From the NCBI RefSeq assembly GCF_000002425.4, contig NC_037274.1:12601909-12665908 (forward strand): 64,000 nt of DNA, read 5' to 3'. Positions 51,540 to 62,473 of the stretch are shown piece after piece; position 1 is the stretch's first letter; each line of letters opens with the position of its first letter. This DNA comes from Physcomitrium patens (lineage: Eukaryota; Streptophyta; Bryopsida; Funariales; Funariaceae). Below the pieces are notes generated by a model that was given only the letters and a program-made list of their open reading frames with translations, made no database searches and was not told where the DNA came from. A program made the translations under genes and the position numbers.

Positions 51540-52880
51540 TTGGGGCATTACATAACCCAAAAGGCATCACGCGATAAGCAAATGTGCCCCAATCCGTAGT
51601 AAAGGTTGACTTGAGCTGGTCTTCTTTTCTAATTTGAACTTGATTATACCTAGAGAAACCATCCAGAAATGAATAGCATTCGTGACCGACGACGGCGTCC
51701 AATATACTATCCGTGAATGGTAACGGAGAGTAATCTTTCTTGGTGGCTGCATTAAGTTTCCGGAAATCTTGACAAATTCAGATTTTTTTGTGCTTTTTCG
51801 ACACCATCACAATTGGAGAAACCCACTCACTATTCGGTACCGGGTAAATGAAACCCACCGCAAGAAGCTTGTCCAATTCTTCCTTCACCATAAGGAAATA
51901 TTTAGGATTAAGGCGATGTTGTCTTTGGCGTATCGGTTTAGCGTTTTCTTCCAATATGATACGATGTTCACAAACATCAACGTGGATACCTTGTAGATCA
52001 TCATAAGTCCAAGCAAAAGCGGATTTATGATGTAAGAAAAAGTTTGTCCAACATGTCAACTCTTGTTCCTTAATACCTTCGTAGACCTTAATTAGCTGAG
52101 GTTTGGCCGTGTTCGCTAAGTTAATAGTTTGACATATAGGTTCAACAACAATACTCTGTTTCAATTCCCGCAGTGATTTAAAGTTACTCGGTATGTCTGA
52201 CATATGCGAAGTAACGAATCTCGTCTCGAGGGCACTAACATAGTGCACATCGTACTGAGGTTTCTAGTCAATACTAACATAAGCAGAGTTTTCCAAATCC
52301 TTCGGGTATATCAAGTACTCCCCCAGACCTCTACATTGGTACACCACCTCATGGTGCTGTGCTGCCTCCACATTGGCCTCCGTACTCGGTACTTCTGTGT
52401 CATCCTCGGAGTTAAGCTCTTCGTCCGACGTCATTTCAGATATTGGCAACTGAGACTCCCGGTGATAGCGTACTGGGTAAATTTGTAACACCATTTTATC
52501 TACGCCCTTACCAATTGTCAAAGTATCCCAACCCCAATCATTCTTGGCCTTTGCTTGATACAGCCAAGGTCGTCCCAATAAAATAGGATACGATAAAGTC
52601 GAACATTGTAAGCGAAAGACAATGTAGTCAATTTCATATGTAATACTTGCAATTATAGTTTGAACACTCCATAAAATACCCATTGGCTTAACTCGGCTAT
52701 GATCTGCCATCCGTAATACCAATGTCATAGGGACTAATTGTTCCAGATCTAAAGCATCCATTGTATCAGCGTTCATTAAATTGACGCTGGAACCTCCATC
52801 TACGTGGACGCCAGAGATCAGAACACCATCAATCGAAACATCAATGGTTGGTGCACTTGGATCAGGGTTCAAACTAACTT
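51540..52880 (-). mobile_element. E2 protease and first half of reverse transcriptase
   Basis: The protease (about 52560-52850) has HVDGGSSVNLMNAD as the active-site segment, a DGGS variant, and LLGRPWL downstream. The RT N-terminal part (about 51540-52150) has RQRQHRLNPKYF, VSPIVMVSKK, FLDGFSRYNQV and MPFGLCNAP. The rest of RT is on the far side of D. Confidence 0.88.
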
Positions 52881-52894
52881 CACAAACTTCCATA

Positions 52895-55612
52895 TTACGA
52901 TGCCGATGTCTTGTTAGGGATGAATTCAAGGTGGAACGACTCTGGTACGACTGCTAGAAGTTGCTTCATAAAAATTGAAGGCCGAATAGCGTCCAAATCC
53001 TTTAAAATGTCATAGGGTTCCATATTTAGGGTAATTTCCAATGCCCTCTTTCGTTTCATGGGTTTGAGTTTAACTCGGTGAGGTAAATTATTCTGCCACC
53101 CTGGACTTGGAATTGGAACAGCAGCTTGAGCTTCCTTGGGACTACCTTTCCCAAGGGGATCTTTCAACGGGTATGAGGCTTCTTGGAACTGCGGTGGGAA
53201 CAGACCGGCTTGAGACGGAACTGAAGACTCCGTAATTGGGACCTCATTGGGCTTCGCAACCAAACCAAGGCTCAAGACTTTTCCAATGTCAGGACCTGAA
53301 TGGGATGGATCCGTAATTGGATGTGATTGGCCCTTCGCTTTAGGATCTTTCAAATGTTTAATTGGGCCTTTCCCTTTTTGCTGACTCCTAATAAGAATGG
53401 TATGGACACATTCCACCCGATTTATTGGAGAATCTTGAGGACCTCGATTTATCCCCTCCATTTTTCCTGAACTCTGGATTTGCTGATCCCGATTATTGAA
53501 ATTGAATGGAGCATTACATTGCTGATATGTATGCCCTGACTGCTTGCAATTCCCACAAACTGGCGTATAATCGTCACTAGCTCTTGGATTGGGACATTCA
53601 TTGGCATAATGACCAATCTGTCTACAACGGAAACAACGCAATGGCCTTTTTGTACCCCCATCAGGCATATTGGGTGTTTCCACCAGTATATACCTACTAG
53701 GTTTGTTCCATGTAGGTTGAGAAAACGATCCTGGTTGTCTCGATTGTACTTAGTTCAATGGCATCGATGGAGCATATGGCTGATATCCATGCTGCTTTTT
53801 ACTATAGTTCTGAGGATTTGATACAAACCCTTGATTATAAGTGGAATTCTGAAAATGATTGACTGCTCGATTTTGTCGGTTAGATCGATTTCCATGCCAT
53901 CCAAACGTATTTCCTGTTTGAACTTGATTGACATCCCATGGAGTTGGTGGAATCATGGTCGGATTACTGAATTATTGTTGTCTTTGCAAATTCCAACAAT
54001 TAGCGGTTAAGTGCTTGCCTCCACAAAATGTACATTTACCCAACACTTGTGAAGGTGACGGGCATTCCGTTATCAAATGACCGTGGCCCTGACAATTATT
54101 GCACCATACATTGGTCCTAGTATTGGTTGGCTTTTGCCTATTCTCCTTATCTTTGGCCATATTAACGGCCATTTCCTCCATTTTCTTCGTCAAGTTCAAT
54201 AACAAGGCTTCATTGGAATCTTTTGAAGCTGGTATTATTTGTTTTTCTGCCAAAGTTGACTCTTGTGTTTGATATGGAAAATATGGAGCATACGTTGTTG
54301 TAACTTGCAGTGGTAAAGCTTGCAATGGGGTAACATTAACTGGCCCCTAAGTATTGGCACTTGAATGGGCCACTGTTTCGATCATCTATGGATAACTATC
54401 TACTGATCCGTTCAAAGCCGGATATTGATAATTGCTTTGAACTGGTATCATCGTGGCACTCGCAGTTAAAAACTGATCATAATGGCATTCCTCCCAAACC
54501 TTGGCTCTATCAAGGGATGTAGATACCGTAACTGGTTGAGCTTCTTTTACAAACATTTCTAGCTCTGGTTGGTGCAAACCATTTATTAATATAGATAATA
54601 TAAATGCCTCCGGCATTTGGTGGTTCGGCCACTTACTAAGTATATCAACCACTCGGCCATAGTACGATTCCACCGCCTCTCCTAGGATCATTTTGCTGTT
54701 CATTAACCTTCCTCGAAGACGGTCTTCAAAACCAATTGGTCGAAAATGGGTCAAAAATGTATTCTTTAATGCTTCCCAGTTCGAAAATTGACCAACTGGT
54801 TGACAGTTATACCATTCAAATGCCGTATCCTTTAAGATTGCTGGCAACCATCGTAACCAAATATCCTCGGTTCTCCTATTATTGGCGACACATGTTGTCA
54901 AAAATTGTGACAAATATTGATCTGGATCCACACCCGGAAAGCCCCTAAAGGTAGGTAATGGAGCCACGCTAGTTGTGCAATCACTCACAGTACCCATTTG
55001 TACTACTATAGGAACCGCTGGACCTCCCATCGTCATTGAATTTGACAATGTGACACTTAATCGTTTGTTAATATAGTCTGCGTCTCTCCCAAATATATTT
55101 TCAGAACTTTCTACCCTGCTCAATTTGCTATTATTATCCTTGAACAAGTTTATTGGTTGAATAGGAGGTGAGAATGACGGATTTTGAAACACTTTGATTT
55201 GGCCTTTATTGACCAATAATTTATGCCACTCTATGGAACCAATTTTGACGGAATCGGCAGTTTCCGCTATTGGAAACATACCCAATGGAGTACCCAACTC
55301 TTCTGTGATTCCCCCACTCTTAGTTAACGGTCTCAGAAGAAACCCTGGCCTATTGACCAAATTTTCCGCAAGTGCTCTTGGCAATTTCTCTAATGGTACA
55401 TACTTCTGAAATATTAGATGTCGATTAGCTTCTGGATATGCTCGAATGTGACGACAGGCATGCAACCATGGCTTAATCCAGCTTTGTCTATGATTCCTTT
55501 TTAACTTTCTTTGTTGCTCATTTCGCAACAATTTTCTCGCTTGCGATCTCTCTATTCTTTCTCTTGACTGTCGTATTTTCTTTACTGTTAAGTTCTCATT
55601 CTTAATAACCAT
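52895..55612 (-). mobile_element. E2 gag region with four zinc knuckles
   Basis: The capsid domain (about 54475-54960) includes FRGFPGVDPDQYL, AFEWYN and GRLMNSKM. One pair of knuckles follows at about 53990-54110 (CNNCQGHGHLITEC and CTFCGGKHLTANC). A second pair lies at about 53500-53670 (CFRCRQIGHYANEC and CGNCKQSGHTYQQC). A low-conservation linker leads to protease. An N-terminal basic stretch (about 55480-55600) precedes the capsid. Confidence 0.85.
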
Positions 55613-55703
55613 ACTCTTTCATTATATTCTTCTGCGACTGCTACCTATTTCCCATCTACTTCAACTGGCAATTAATATCTAACACTCCATGCTATTATCA
55701 ATT

Positions 55704-55721
55704 TCTCTGGCAGCGGTGCCA
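55704..55721 (-). other. E2 primer binding site, tRNA-Asp type
   Basis: The minus strand reads TGGCACCGCTGCCAGAGA three bases after the 5' LTR. Plant Tat/Athila elements use TGGCGCCGTTGCCGGGGA, complementary to the 3' end of tRNA-Asp, and this is the same site with a few transitions. Confidence 0.8.
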
Positions 55722-55724
55722 AAA

Positions 55725-56423
55725 TATGATTGTTGTTTTACTTACTCTTATTAATCTAATCAGAGTAAACCTGTATAGAGAAATTCGAACACAGGGAAGG
55801 AATACAGCATGAGCTTACACGTTAGGGTCACACAATTAACTGTATTCCGCACTACTTAAAACACCCAGGAAACACTACAATGCTTTCCACTTCCTAATAA
55901 TACTCCACCATCACTGATAACAATAACGTGTAATCCCACACTATCCTAAATGACAGGACATAATCATACTATAATCCAAACTCTGGAGTTCTTCACCATT
56001 AACTGCCTTCACATTACAGTGTTTCACACAAACACGGACTCATTCTCTCTGCTGAAGTACAATCAGATTTCAGCATTCAATCTTTCTTCTTCCCATTTAA
56101 TAACAATCATACTTCCATTCCATAATTCACTTTTACAATATTCAGAAACTCTTAATCTTATTATTCAAAAAAAATAACAAACAAAAGAAAAGAGGTAGCA
56201 CCAAGCTTACCCCGGCTCACACTATCACAGTCTGACCGTTACTTCCTCTCTCCCATCCTTCTTATGCTACCACGAGATACCAACTACTACATCTCTAATG
56301 AAAACTGCTTTTCCTAACTATTCATCCATTTTACCTACTGAACTACCTTTTCAACAATCATCTATCCCTGTTTACACTATAAACTAAGTATCTACAATTC
56401 AGCAAATAACTACTTATTCTACA
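55725..56423 (-). repeat. E2 5' LTR
   Basis: The 699-bp LTR is collinear with 38500-39198 and is followed on the plus strand by the CATTG duplication and A4 integrase sequence. Confidence 0.92.
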
Positions 56424-56428
56424 CATTG

Positions 56429-57080
56429 GCAAAGTTTGCTTACAATAACATGGTACATTCTTCTACAAAACAAACACCTTTCTTTGCTAATTATGATTAT
56501 CATCTACGACTTGATACTTTTGACTTTTCAAAAGTTGATAATCTTTCTGCAAAAGATTTGACAATTCATTTGTCAAAGCTATATGCAACAATGAAGGCAC
56601 AGTTAAAAGAAGCTTAAGAACAATAAAAGGTCAATATTGATGTCTATCGAAAGGAACAACCACCATTCTATATTGGTGGTAAGATATGGTTACTTCATCG
56701 CAATATCAAGACCGCTCGTTCTTATGATAAGTTGGACTATCGAAGGCTTGGACTATTTTCTATTTCTACACAAATCAATCCAGTTGCATATCGTTTACAT
56801 CTACCAAAGTCAATAAAAATCCATCAAATATTCCACGTGTCTCTTCTTGAACCATATAAGATAGTGGACATACCAAGGAGAAGACAAGCTCTACTTCCTC
56901 TTATAGAAGTAGACAATAATGAAGAGTTTGAAGTGGAAGAAGTCTTAGATTCAAGGCGGCATCAAAAAAAATTGGAATATTTTGTCCATTGGTGTGGATA
57001 TGATATTAGTGAACGCACATGTGAGCAAGTAAAGAAACTTACAAATTCAAGAAAGGTGGTGGAGGCTTTTTATCAATGAC
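56429..57080 (+). mobile_element. A4 integrase C-terminus and chromodomain
   Basis: The segment HQIFHVSLLEPYK is the usual GPY-type integrase tail. It is followed by EEFEVEEVLDSRR and EYFVHWCGYD, the first strand and aromatic core of a chromodomain, which identifies family A as chromoviruses. Confidence 0.88.
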
Positions 57081-57658
57081 ATCTATCTAAATTAAGATAA
57101 AAACCTTCTTTATAAAAGAAACAAGATCTAGGCAAGATAACATTGTACTTTCAATCCTTTTTTGCAGCTTCTTTGTAGTTGTGACGCTCAGAAAATGGAG
57201 AACCAACAAACAACGGATTCGACTAAAGAGCCTTCATTTGCTGACTTACAGAACAAAATAATATGATTGTCACAACCTTGAAGATGACGCAATCGAGATG
57301 AAGATCTTCAAGAACAACATGTTTTTCCTCAAATAGATGGTGAGATACAACGCGTTTGGTATCACGACCTTGGAAGGGACTCTCGATATTTGGTGATTTT
57401 ACTAGAGGTAGAAATAACTCTTGATGGTGTTCCAAATATTTTATTCGAAGGAAGTTATGAAGGCCTCAACAATGATCAAATAACTGGGTAGACTTCTCGC
57501 CCTGGTATGGGACACTACTGATGGTTGAAAGGCCCTACCAATCATCTTTGAAGAGAACAAAGTTCAGAGTATGTAGCGAATATAATTTGTCACATCACAG
57601 ATTTCTTCAACATATGATGATCGCTCCTCGTAGAACTCGTCCCTAGAAGGGGGGATAA
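57081..57658 (+). mobile_element. A4 3' untranslated region with polypurine tract
   Basis: This non-coding part of A4 is collinear with 27950-28416 in A3. It ends in TAGAAGGGGGGATAA, the polypurine tract directly before the 3' LTR. Confidence 0.75.
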
Positions 57659-58218
57659 TGTCACAAACATATTCATGTAAGTCAATAATTACATATATAA
57701 ATAGATAAAAGTAAGTAAAAGTAGATAAACATAAGTTAATTCTATAGTATTTGATATGGAAGCTTCTTAGAAGCTTCATAGATACTACTTTGACTTTATA
57801 GGTGTCTTTAATTGACTTTTTGGATTAGAAACGTAGTCAACAAGTTGGCCATGTACCACACATGTTGTTAGCTTGAAGATCAAGCTAACTATGTAGCCCA
57901 CACGTAGAAAAACTTGCCTTGTAAGTCAAGGCATGTGTCCTACAAAGTCAAAACCTATTGGAGGTCCTATAGAATGTCGCCATGTAGTCCCTAGTTAGAT
58001 AGTATATATATAGAGACAAGAGTGAAGCCTCCTTCAATCTTGTCAACTCCTTTCTTGCTCCCAATCTAGTTTCAAGGGTCTCTAGATTTCTTATCTTTTA
58101 GCAATAGCCATTCCAGTTTCTTTCTTAATATACATATTAAGTTATTTCTATTTTGTCATCTTTCTTTGAGAGAAGTCTGACTTGTTTATTTGTCTTTATT
58201 ATGTTCTTATCCTTGACA
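57659..58218 (+). repeat. A4 3' LTR
   Basis: The 560-bp LTR runs from TGTCACAAACATATTCATG to CCTTGACA. It has a TATA box near 58003 and paired GAAGCTTC half sites at about 57752-57775. Confidence 0.9.
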
Positions 58219-60191
58219 TTAGTATGAAGCTTTGAGAAGAGATTAGAGCCTAAAGATAAAAATCTTAACTAATAGGAGGCTTATTGGGAGAGATGAAAGC
58301 AAGACATGGTTGGATGAAGGCAAGGAATTGAGATCTTTATTCCTATTGGTCGAAGGCCATATCCAATAGGCTTCAAGGAGGCTACCGAAGGCCTTAATAG
58401 GAATTAGGATTTTTTTTTAGAATTCACTTGAATTTTGGAGACTAAGATCAGTAAGTTTAGGTTTTTGAATACGGATTGGGTATAAGTTTTGTGTAATTTG
58501 GAGTTTTTATGAAGGAGTTATTGGCATTGAAAGTTAAGGTATCAATTTCTTACCTACTATCACTCTTTGAAGCATAACATACATTTATAAATAGCAATAA
58601 AGAATCGGCGATTGGGATTGAAGAAAATACTTTTTTGACTATATGTTTCATATATTATTTGATGAATTTAAAGTTTGGATGAAGAAGTTATAAAGAATTG
58701 AAGTTAGTGCATCCAAATCAAAAGCAGTAAGTGAGTGATTTTATTCATAATAATGGTTGGAGCCATATCTTGAGTTTTTGGATAAATTTTTGGCTCAAAC
58801 CTTTCAGAAAAGGTCGATTATTGTGTTAAAAAGCTATACATATAAATTTTGTGGCATTTGAGTACTTAATTTGTGAGATATAAAGAAATTTGTATACATG
58901 TATATAAAAACTAGGGTTTAAAGCTACTATTAGGATTTTGGTGATATCTTAAGATTTGTAGCAAATTTACAGTTGAGATTTGTTGTAGTAGTTGTTAGAA
59001 GTATATCAATACTTCATATAAAATTTGAGTATGTTTTTACAATCCAATTGAAAGATATGAGTTATTAAAGTTCAAGAATAATATCATGTAAGGATATATA
59101 AGGATTTAGAAATTTTTATCATATTTTGGATGTTTTTGGAAACTTGAGACTTATATATTTGATATGATTGCTTCTAAAAGTATATATATATATATATATA
59201 TATAAATTTGGTCTTTCTTATCTCAAGACTTGATTGAGCAATTTGTGGAAATAAGAATTTAGTGCTTTCTTGAGGTAAACTCTCTTTATTCTAAGAATGA
59301 ATCTTCTAAAGCAACCACCATCAAATGGATCTTGTCCAATATGGTCCAAAAAATATACTATTGCATTTGAAGAATTGAAATAAAAATTGGTTTCTACACC
59401 CGAGCTAATTGTACTATGTTGAACAAAACTATTTCACATTTACATTGATGCGTCTAATATTGCTATTGAATCCATATTAAGTCAAAAAGATGAGTAGAAT
59501 TGTGACCATCCTATATATTATGCTAGTAGTCAATTGGTTGCAACTAAATGGAATTATACTATGACAAAGCGAGAAGCATTGAACATAGTTTATTCAGTCC
59601 AAAAATATCAACATTATTTGTTTGGATATCTGTTTGTTTTTCATATTGATTATGACACTCTTAAATATATGATTAATAAACTTTAGTTGAGTAAACAAAT
59701 TTCTAGATGGATGTTGTTCTTCCAAGAATTTAATTTTATCAATAATATATAACTTGGAAAAATACATGCTAATTCCAATCATCTCTTCTAATATATTAGG
59801 TAATGAACTTATTAAGAATATGCTCTCTAATGCAGTATTATTTGCTATAGATATAATTTCATAAGAATATATTGAATTGATTCAATATTTGATATTTTAG
59901 ATATTTCCACCTACTTATAGTGAAAAACCAAAGCAATATCTAATTTTGAAAAATGCTTTGTATACCATGATTGATAACGCTTTGTATAAGTAAGGGAAAG
60001 ATAAAATTTTATACCATTGTATATTTCAAAGTGAAGTACATACCATCTTAGATAGATGTCACCTTCATAGTTGTGGAAGGTACTTTGCTAGTGATAGTAT
60101 TGCTCAAAAAGCTTCAATAGCTAGTTATTGGTGGCTTACAATGTTTTTGGATGCATATCAATATGTACGTCATTGCTATAATAATCAACAT

Positions 60192-61450
60192 TGTAATATT
60201 ATAAATACTTATAGTATATAAAAATTAGTTAAAATGTATTATGTGTTAATAAATCTAGATGTATATTAGAGTGGTTAATAGATTAAATTAAAAGGAGTTG
60301 GTATAAAAAACTTTTCTTTCTTTTTTTTTACTTATTTTGATTTTGGCATTAAGAAAAAAAAAATATAAGACCTAAATTTTTAGTATGAAGCCTTGGAAGA
60401 AAGTGGAAGCCTAAGGATAAAAATCCAAACTATTAGGAAGCTAATTGGGAGGGGTGAAAGCAAGGCATGGTCAAATGAAGGCAAGGAATAGAGAACTTCA
60501 TCTCTATTGGTCGAATATCATGCCCAATGGACTTTGAGGAGGCTGCTCGTGATATTAACAAGGAATTAGGTGACATCAAAGAAAGAATTTGGAAATTAAA
60601 AGCTAGGATTGTAAAGTTTAGGATTTGGACTAGAATTTGTGTACAAAAATTAGAAGATTTGGAATTATGGTGAAGAAGATATAGCCATTTGAAGTTAAAG
60701 TGTTAAATTAAGAGATATTATTATTCTTTTGAGAATATGAGGAGTTGTACGATAGTTTTTGAAGATCAAAAGAAACAAATAGAACAAAAATTTTAAGGCC
60801 TACATCTTTCATGAAAGAATTGTTGCTTTTAGAGTCCAAGTAAAGGAATTATAGGGAGTTGAAGATGGCACTTCCAAATCAAAGGTAGTAAATAAACGGT
60901 TTCATTTATAGTAATGGTTGGAGCCATAATTTGAGTTTTTGGACAAATTTTTTATTCAAAATTTTTAGAAAATATAAGATTTTGTGTTAAAAAGCTATAT
61001 ATATAAATTTCGTGGCATTTGAGGATATATTTTGTGAGATATGAAGAAAATTGCATATAGGTGTATAAAGTCAAGAATTTATAGCGACTGTTAGGATTTT
61101 CAAGATATCTCAAGATTTACAACAAAATTGCAGTTGAAATTTATTATAAAAGTTAATAAGAATACATGAGTATCTCACGTAAAATTTGAGTTTTTTTAGA
61201 CAATGGGATTAAGAGATATGAGGTGTTAAAATTCAAGAAAATTTCTACAAAAGGATATACAAGGTTTTAGAAGATTTTTATCATAATTTGGGTGTTGTTG
61301 GTTACTTGAGGCTTATGTATTTGGTGTAATTGCTCAAAAAATAAAATTTAATATATAAACTTAGTCTTTCTTATTTCAAGACTTGATTGAGTAATTAGTG
61401 ACAGCCAAGAGCTCAGTGCTTTCTTAGGGCTTAACTCTTTCTATCCCAAC
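60192..61450 (+). repeat. S3: solo LTR of family S in E1 integrase
   Basis: The 1259-bp LTR runs from TGTAATATTATAAATACTTAT to CTATCCCAAC and is flanked by a perfect AACAT duplication (60187-60191 and 61451-61455). E1 integrase zinc-binding sequence ends on the left and the segment before the catalytic core resumes on the right. Confidence 0.9.
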
Positions 61451-62473
61451 AACATATTGGTTGACATATTAAGACTTTCACTATGCTATTAATTCTAATT
61501 TTGGCACAAGTAACTTTTAAAAAATAAGATATTGATTTTGTTGGCTCCATTGTTCTAACATCAAGACATGGCTAAAAGCAGTATATCTTAATAGCCACAA
61601 ACTATGTAACAAAATGGGTAAAGGCGTTTACAATAAAGACAAATAGTATTAGTACCGTAGCCACTTTTTTATACAAGAATATTATCATTAGATTTGGGTG
61701 TTCCAAAAAATTGATTAGTGATCAAGAAACTAATTTTATTAAATCTATAATTATAGCATTGATAGATAAATATGAGATTAAACTCAAGAAAACCACCTTA
61801 TATCATCTTCGGGCAAATGGACTGACTAAAAAGACCAATGGTATTTTATATAAAATTTTAATTAAGATAGTGTCTAATATAGGCATCGATTGGAATATTA
61901 AATTATTTTCAGCATTTTGGACATATCGTATTGCATATAAAGTCATTACTAATGATATGCCATTTTAATTGGTGTATGGCCAAGAAATTATTTTATCAGT
62001 TAAATTAGAAGTTCAAAGCTTATATATTGCATTAGATGAATGTCTTGGAGATATGAAATCCCTCCAATATGGGTTATCACAATTGAAAATATTGGATAAA
62101 GTTAAGACTTCTACTCTTTTGACTATGGAACCTATCGAGCAACAAAGAAAGAATTATTATGATAGTAAATTATTTCCAAAATTATTTATGGCCAATTATT
62201 TAGTATAACTTTATGTTAATCAATTTCAAAAAAATTGGAGTAAATTTTAAATGTATTGGCATAGCTCCTATCATGTAATTGAAGGTTTTCCTAATAGGTC
62301 AATATAATTGGAGGATTTTGAGGGGATCCAATTTACTACTTGTATTAATAATAATAGATTATAATTTTATTTTATTTAAATTCAAGATAGTTTTAAAATT
62401 TAAAAAGAAGAGAACTTATTTGTTAATGATAAATTATTTTTAATCATAGGTGTATAATAGATAGTAAAGACAG

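Larger units (their letters stand above)
38500..56423 (-). mobile_element. E2: Tat-like Ty3/gypsy element in A4 integrase, broken, holding D
   Basis: It is flanked by a perfect CATTG duplication (38495-38499 and 56424-56428) and has two 699-bp LTRs that differ by about 4% by eye. Read on the minus strand, the order is 5' LTR, tRNA-Asp-type primer site, gag with four zinc knuckles, protease, reverse transcriptase (interrupted by D), RNase H, integrase, an extra 3' coding region and 3' LTR. Without D it is about 9.75 kb. The long extra region after integrase and the primer site fit the Tat/Athila branch. It has a number of breaks but is much better preserved than E1. Confidence 0.93.
32097..58218 (+). 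mobile_element. A4: chromovirus inserted in S2, broken, holding D-like LTR and E2
   Basis: The element is flanked by a perfect TTAGT duplication (32092-32096 and 58219-58223) and has paired LTRs of 558 and 560 bp. Parts are gag (from about 32868), zinc-knuckle region (about 33720-33790), protease (about 33990-34255, DSGAS), reverse transcriptase (about 34560-35290), RNase H (about 35340-35700), integrase zinc-binding region (about 35960-36268), integrase core (about 38077-38494), and integrase C-terminus with chromodomain (about 56429-57080). Its own DNA adds up to about 6.4 kb. The rest is the nested D-like LTR (36274-38071) and E2 (38500-56423). LTRs differ by roughly one base in ten by eye. 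It has several breaks. Confidence 0.93.
31911..59295 (+). repeat. S2: solo LTR of family S in E1, split by A4
   Basis: The left part is 31911-32096 and the right part 58224-59295. Together they come to about 1258 bp, matching S3 (1259 bp). The pentamer AATGA flanks the whole (31906-31910 and 59296-59300). E1 reverse transcriptase sequence stops at the left edge and resumes at the right edge. A TA microsatellite lies at 59180-59204, as in S1. Confidence 0.9.
19980..62473 (+). mobile_element. E1: old Tat-like Ty3/gypsy element, broken, split by five later insertions
   Basis: This is the same family as E2 but on the plus strand and much older. Surviving pieces are: gag with zinc knuckles and protease (about 19980-23191), a short piece after protease (28975-~29115), the protease-RT linker and first half of RT (about 30745-31910), late RT and RNase H into the integrase zinc-binding region (59301-60191), and integrase core to C-terminus (61456-62473). 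Each piece picks up in E2 order where the previous one stopped. The interrupting units are A3, an S-like LTR, S2, S3 and a D-like LTR at the right end. No E-type LTR was recognised at either end. The copy is AT-rich with many breaks. Confidence 0.8.

Noticed and set aside
57223-57779. Minus-strand frames over the A4 3' region and LTR
   Set aside because: The same frames recur in A3 (27929-28543) because the LTR and 3' untranslated region are repeated. They have no protein motif.
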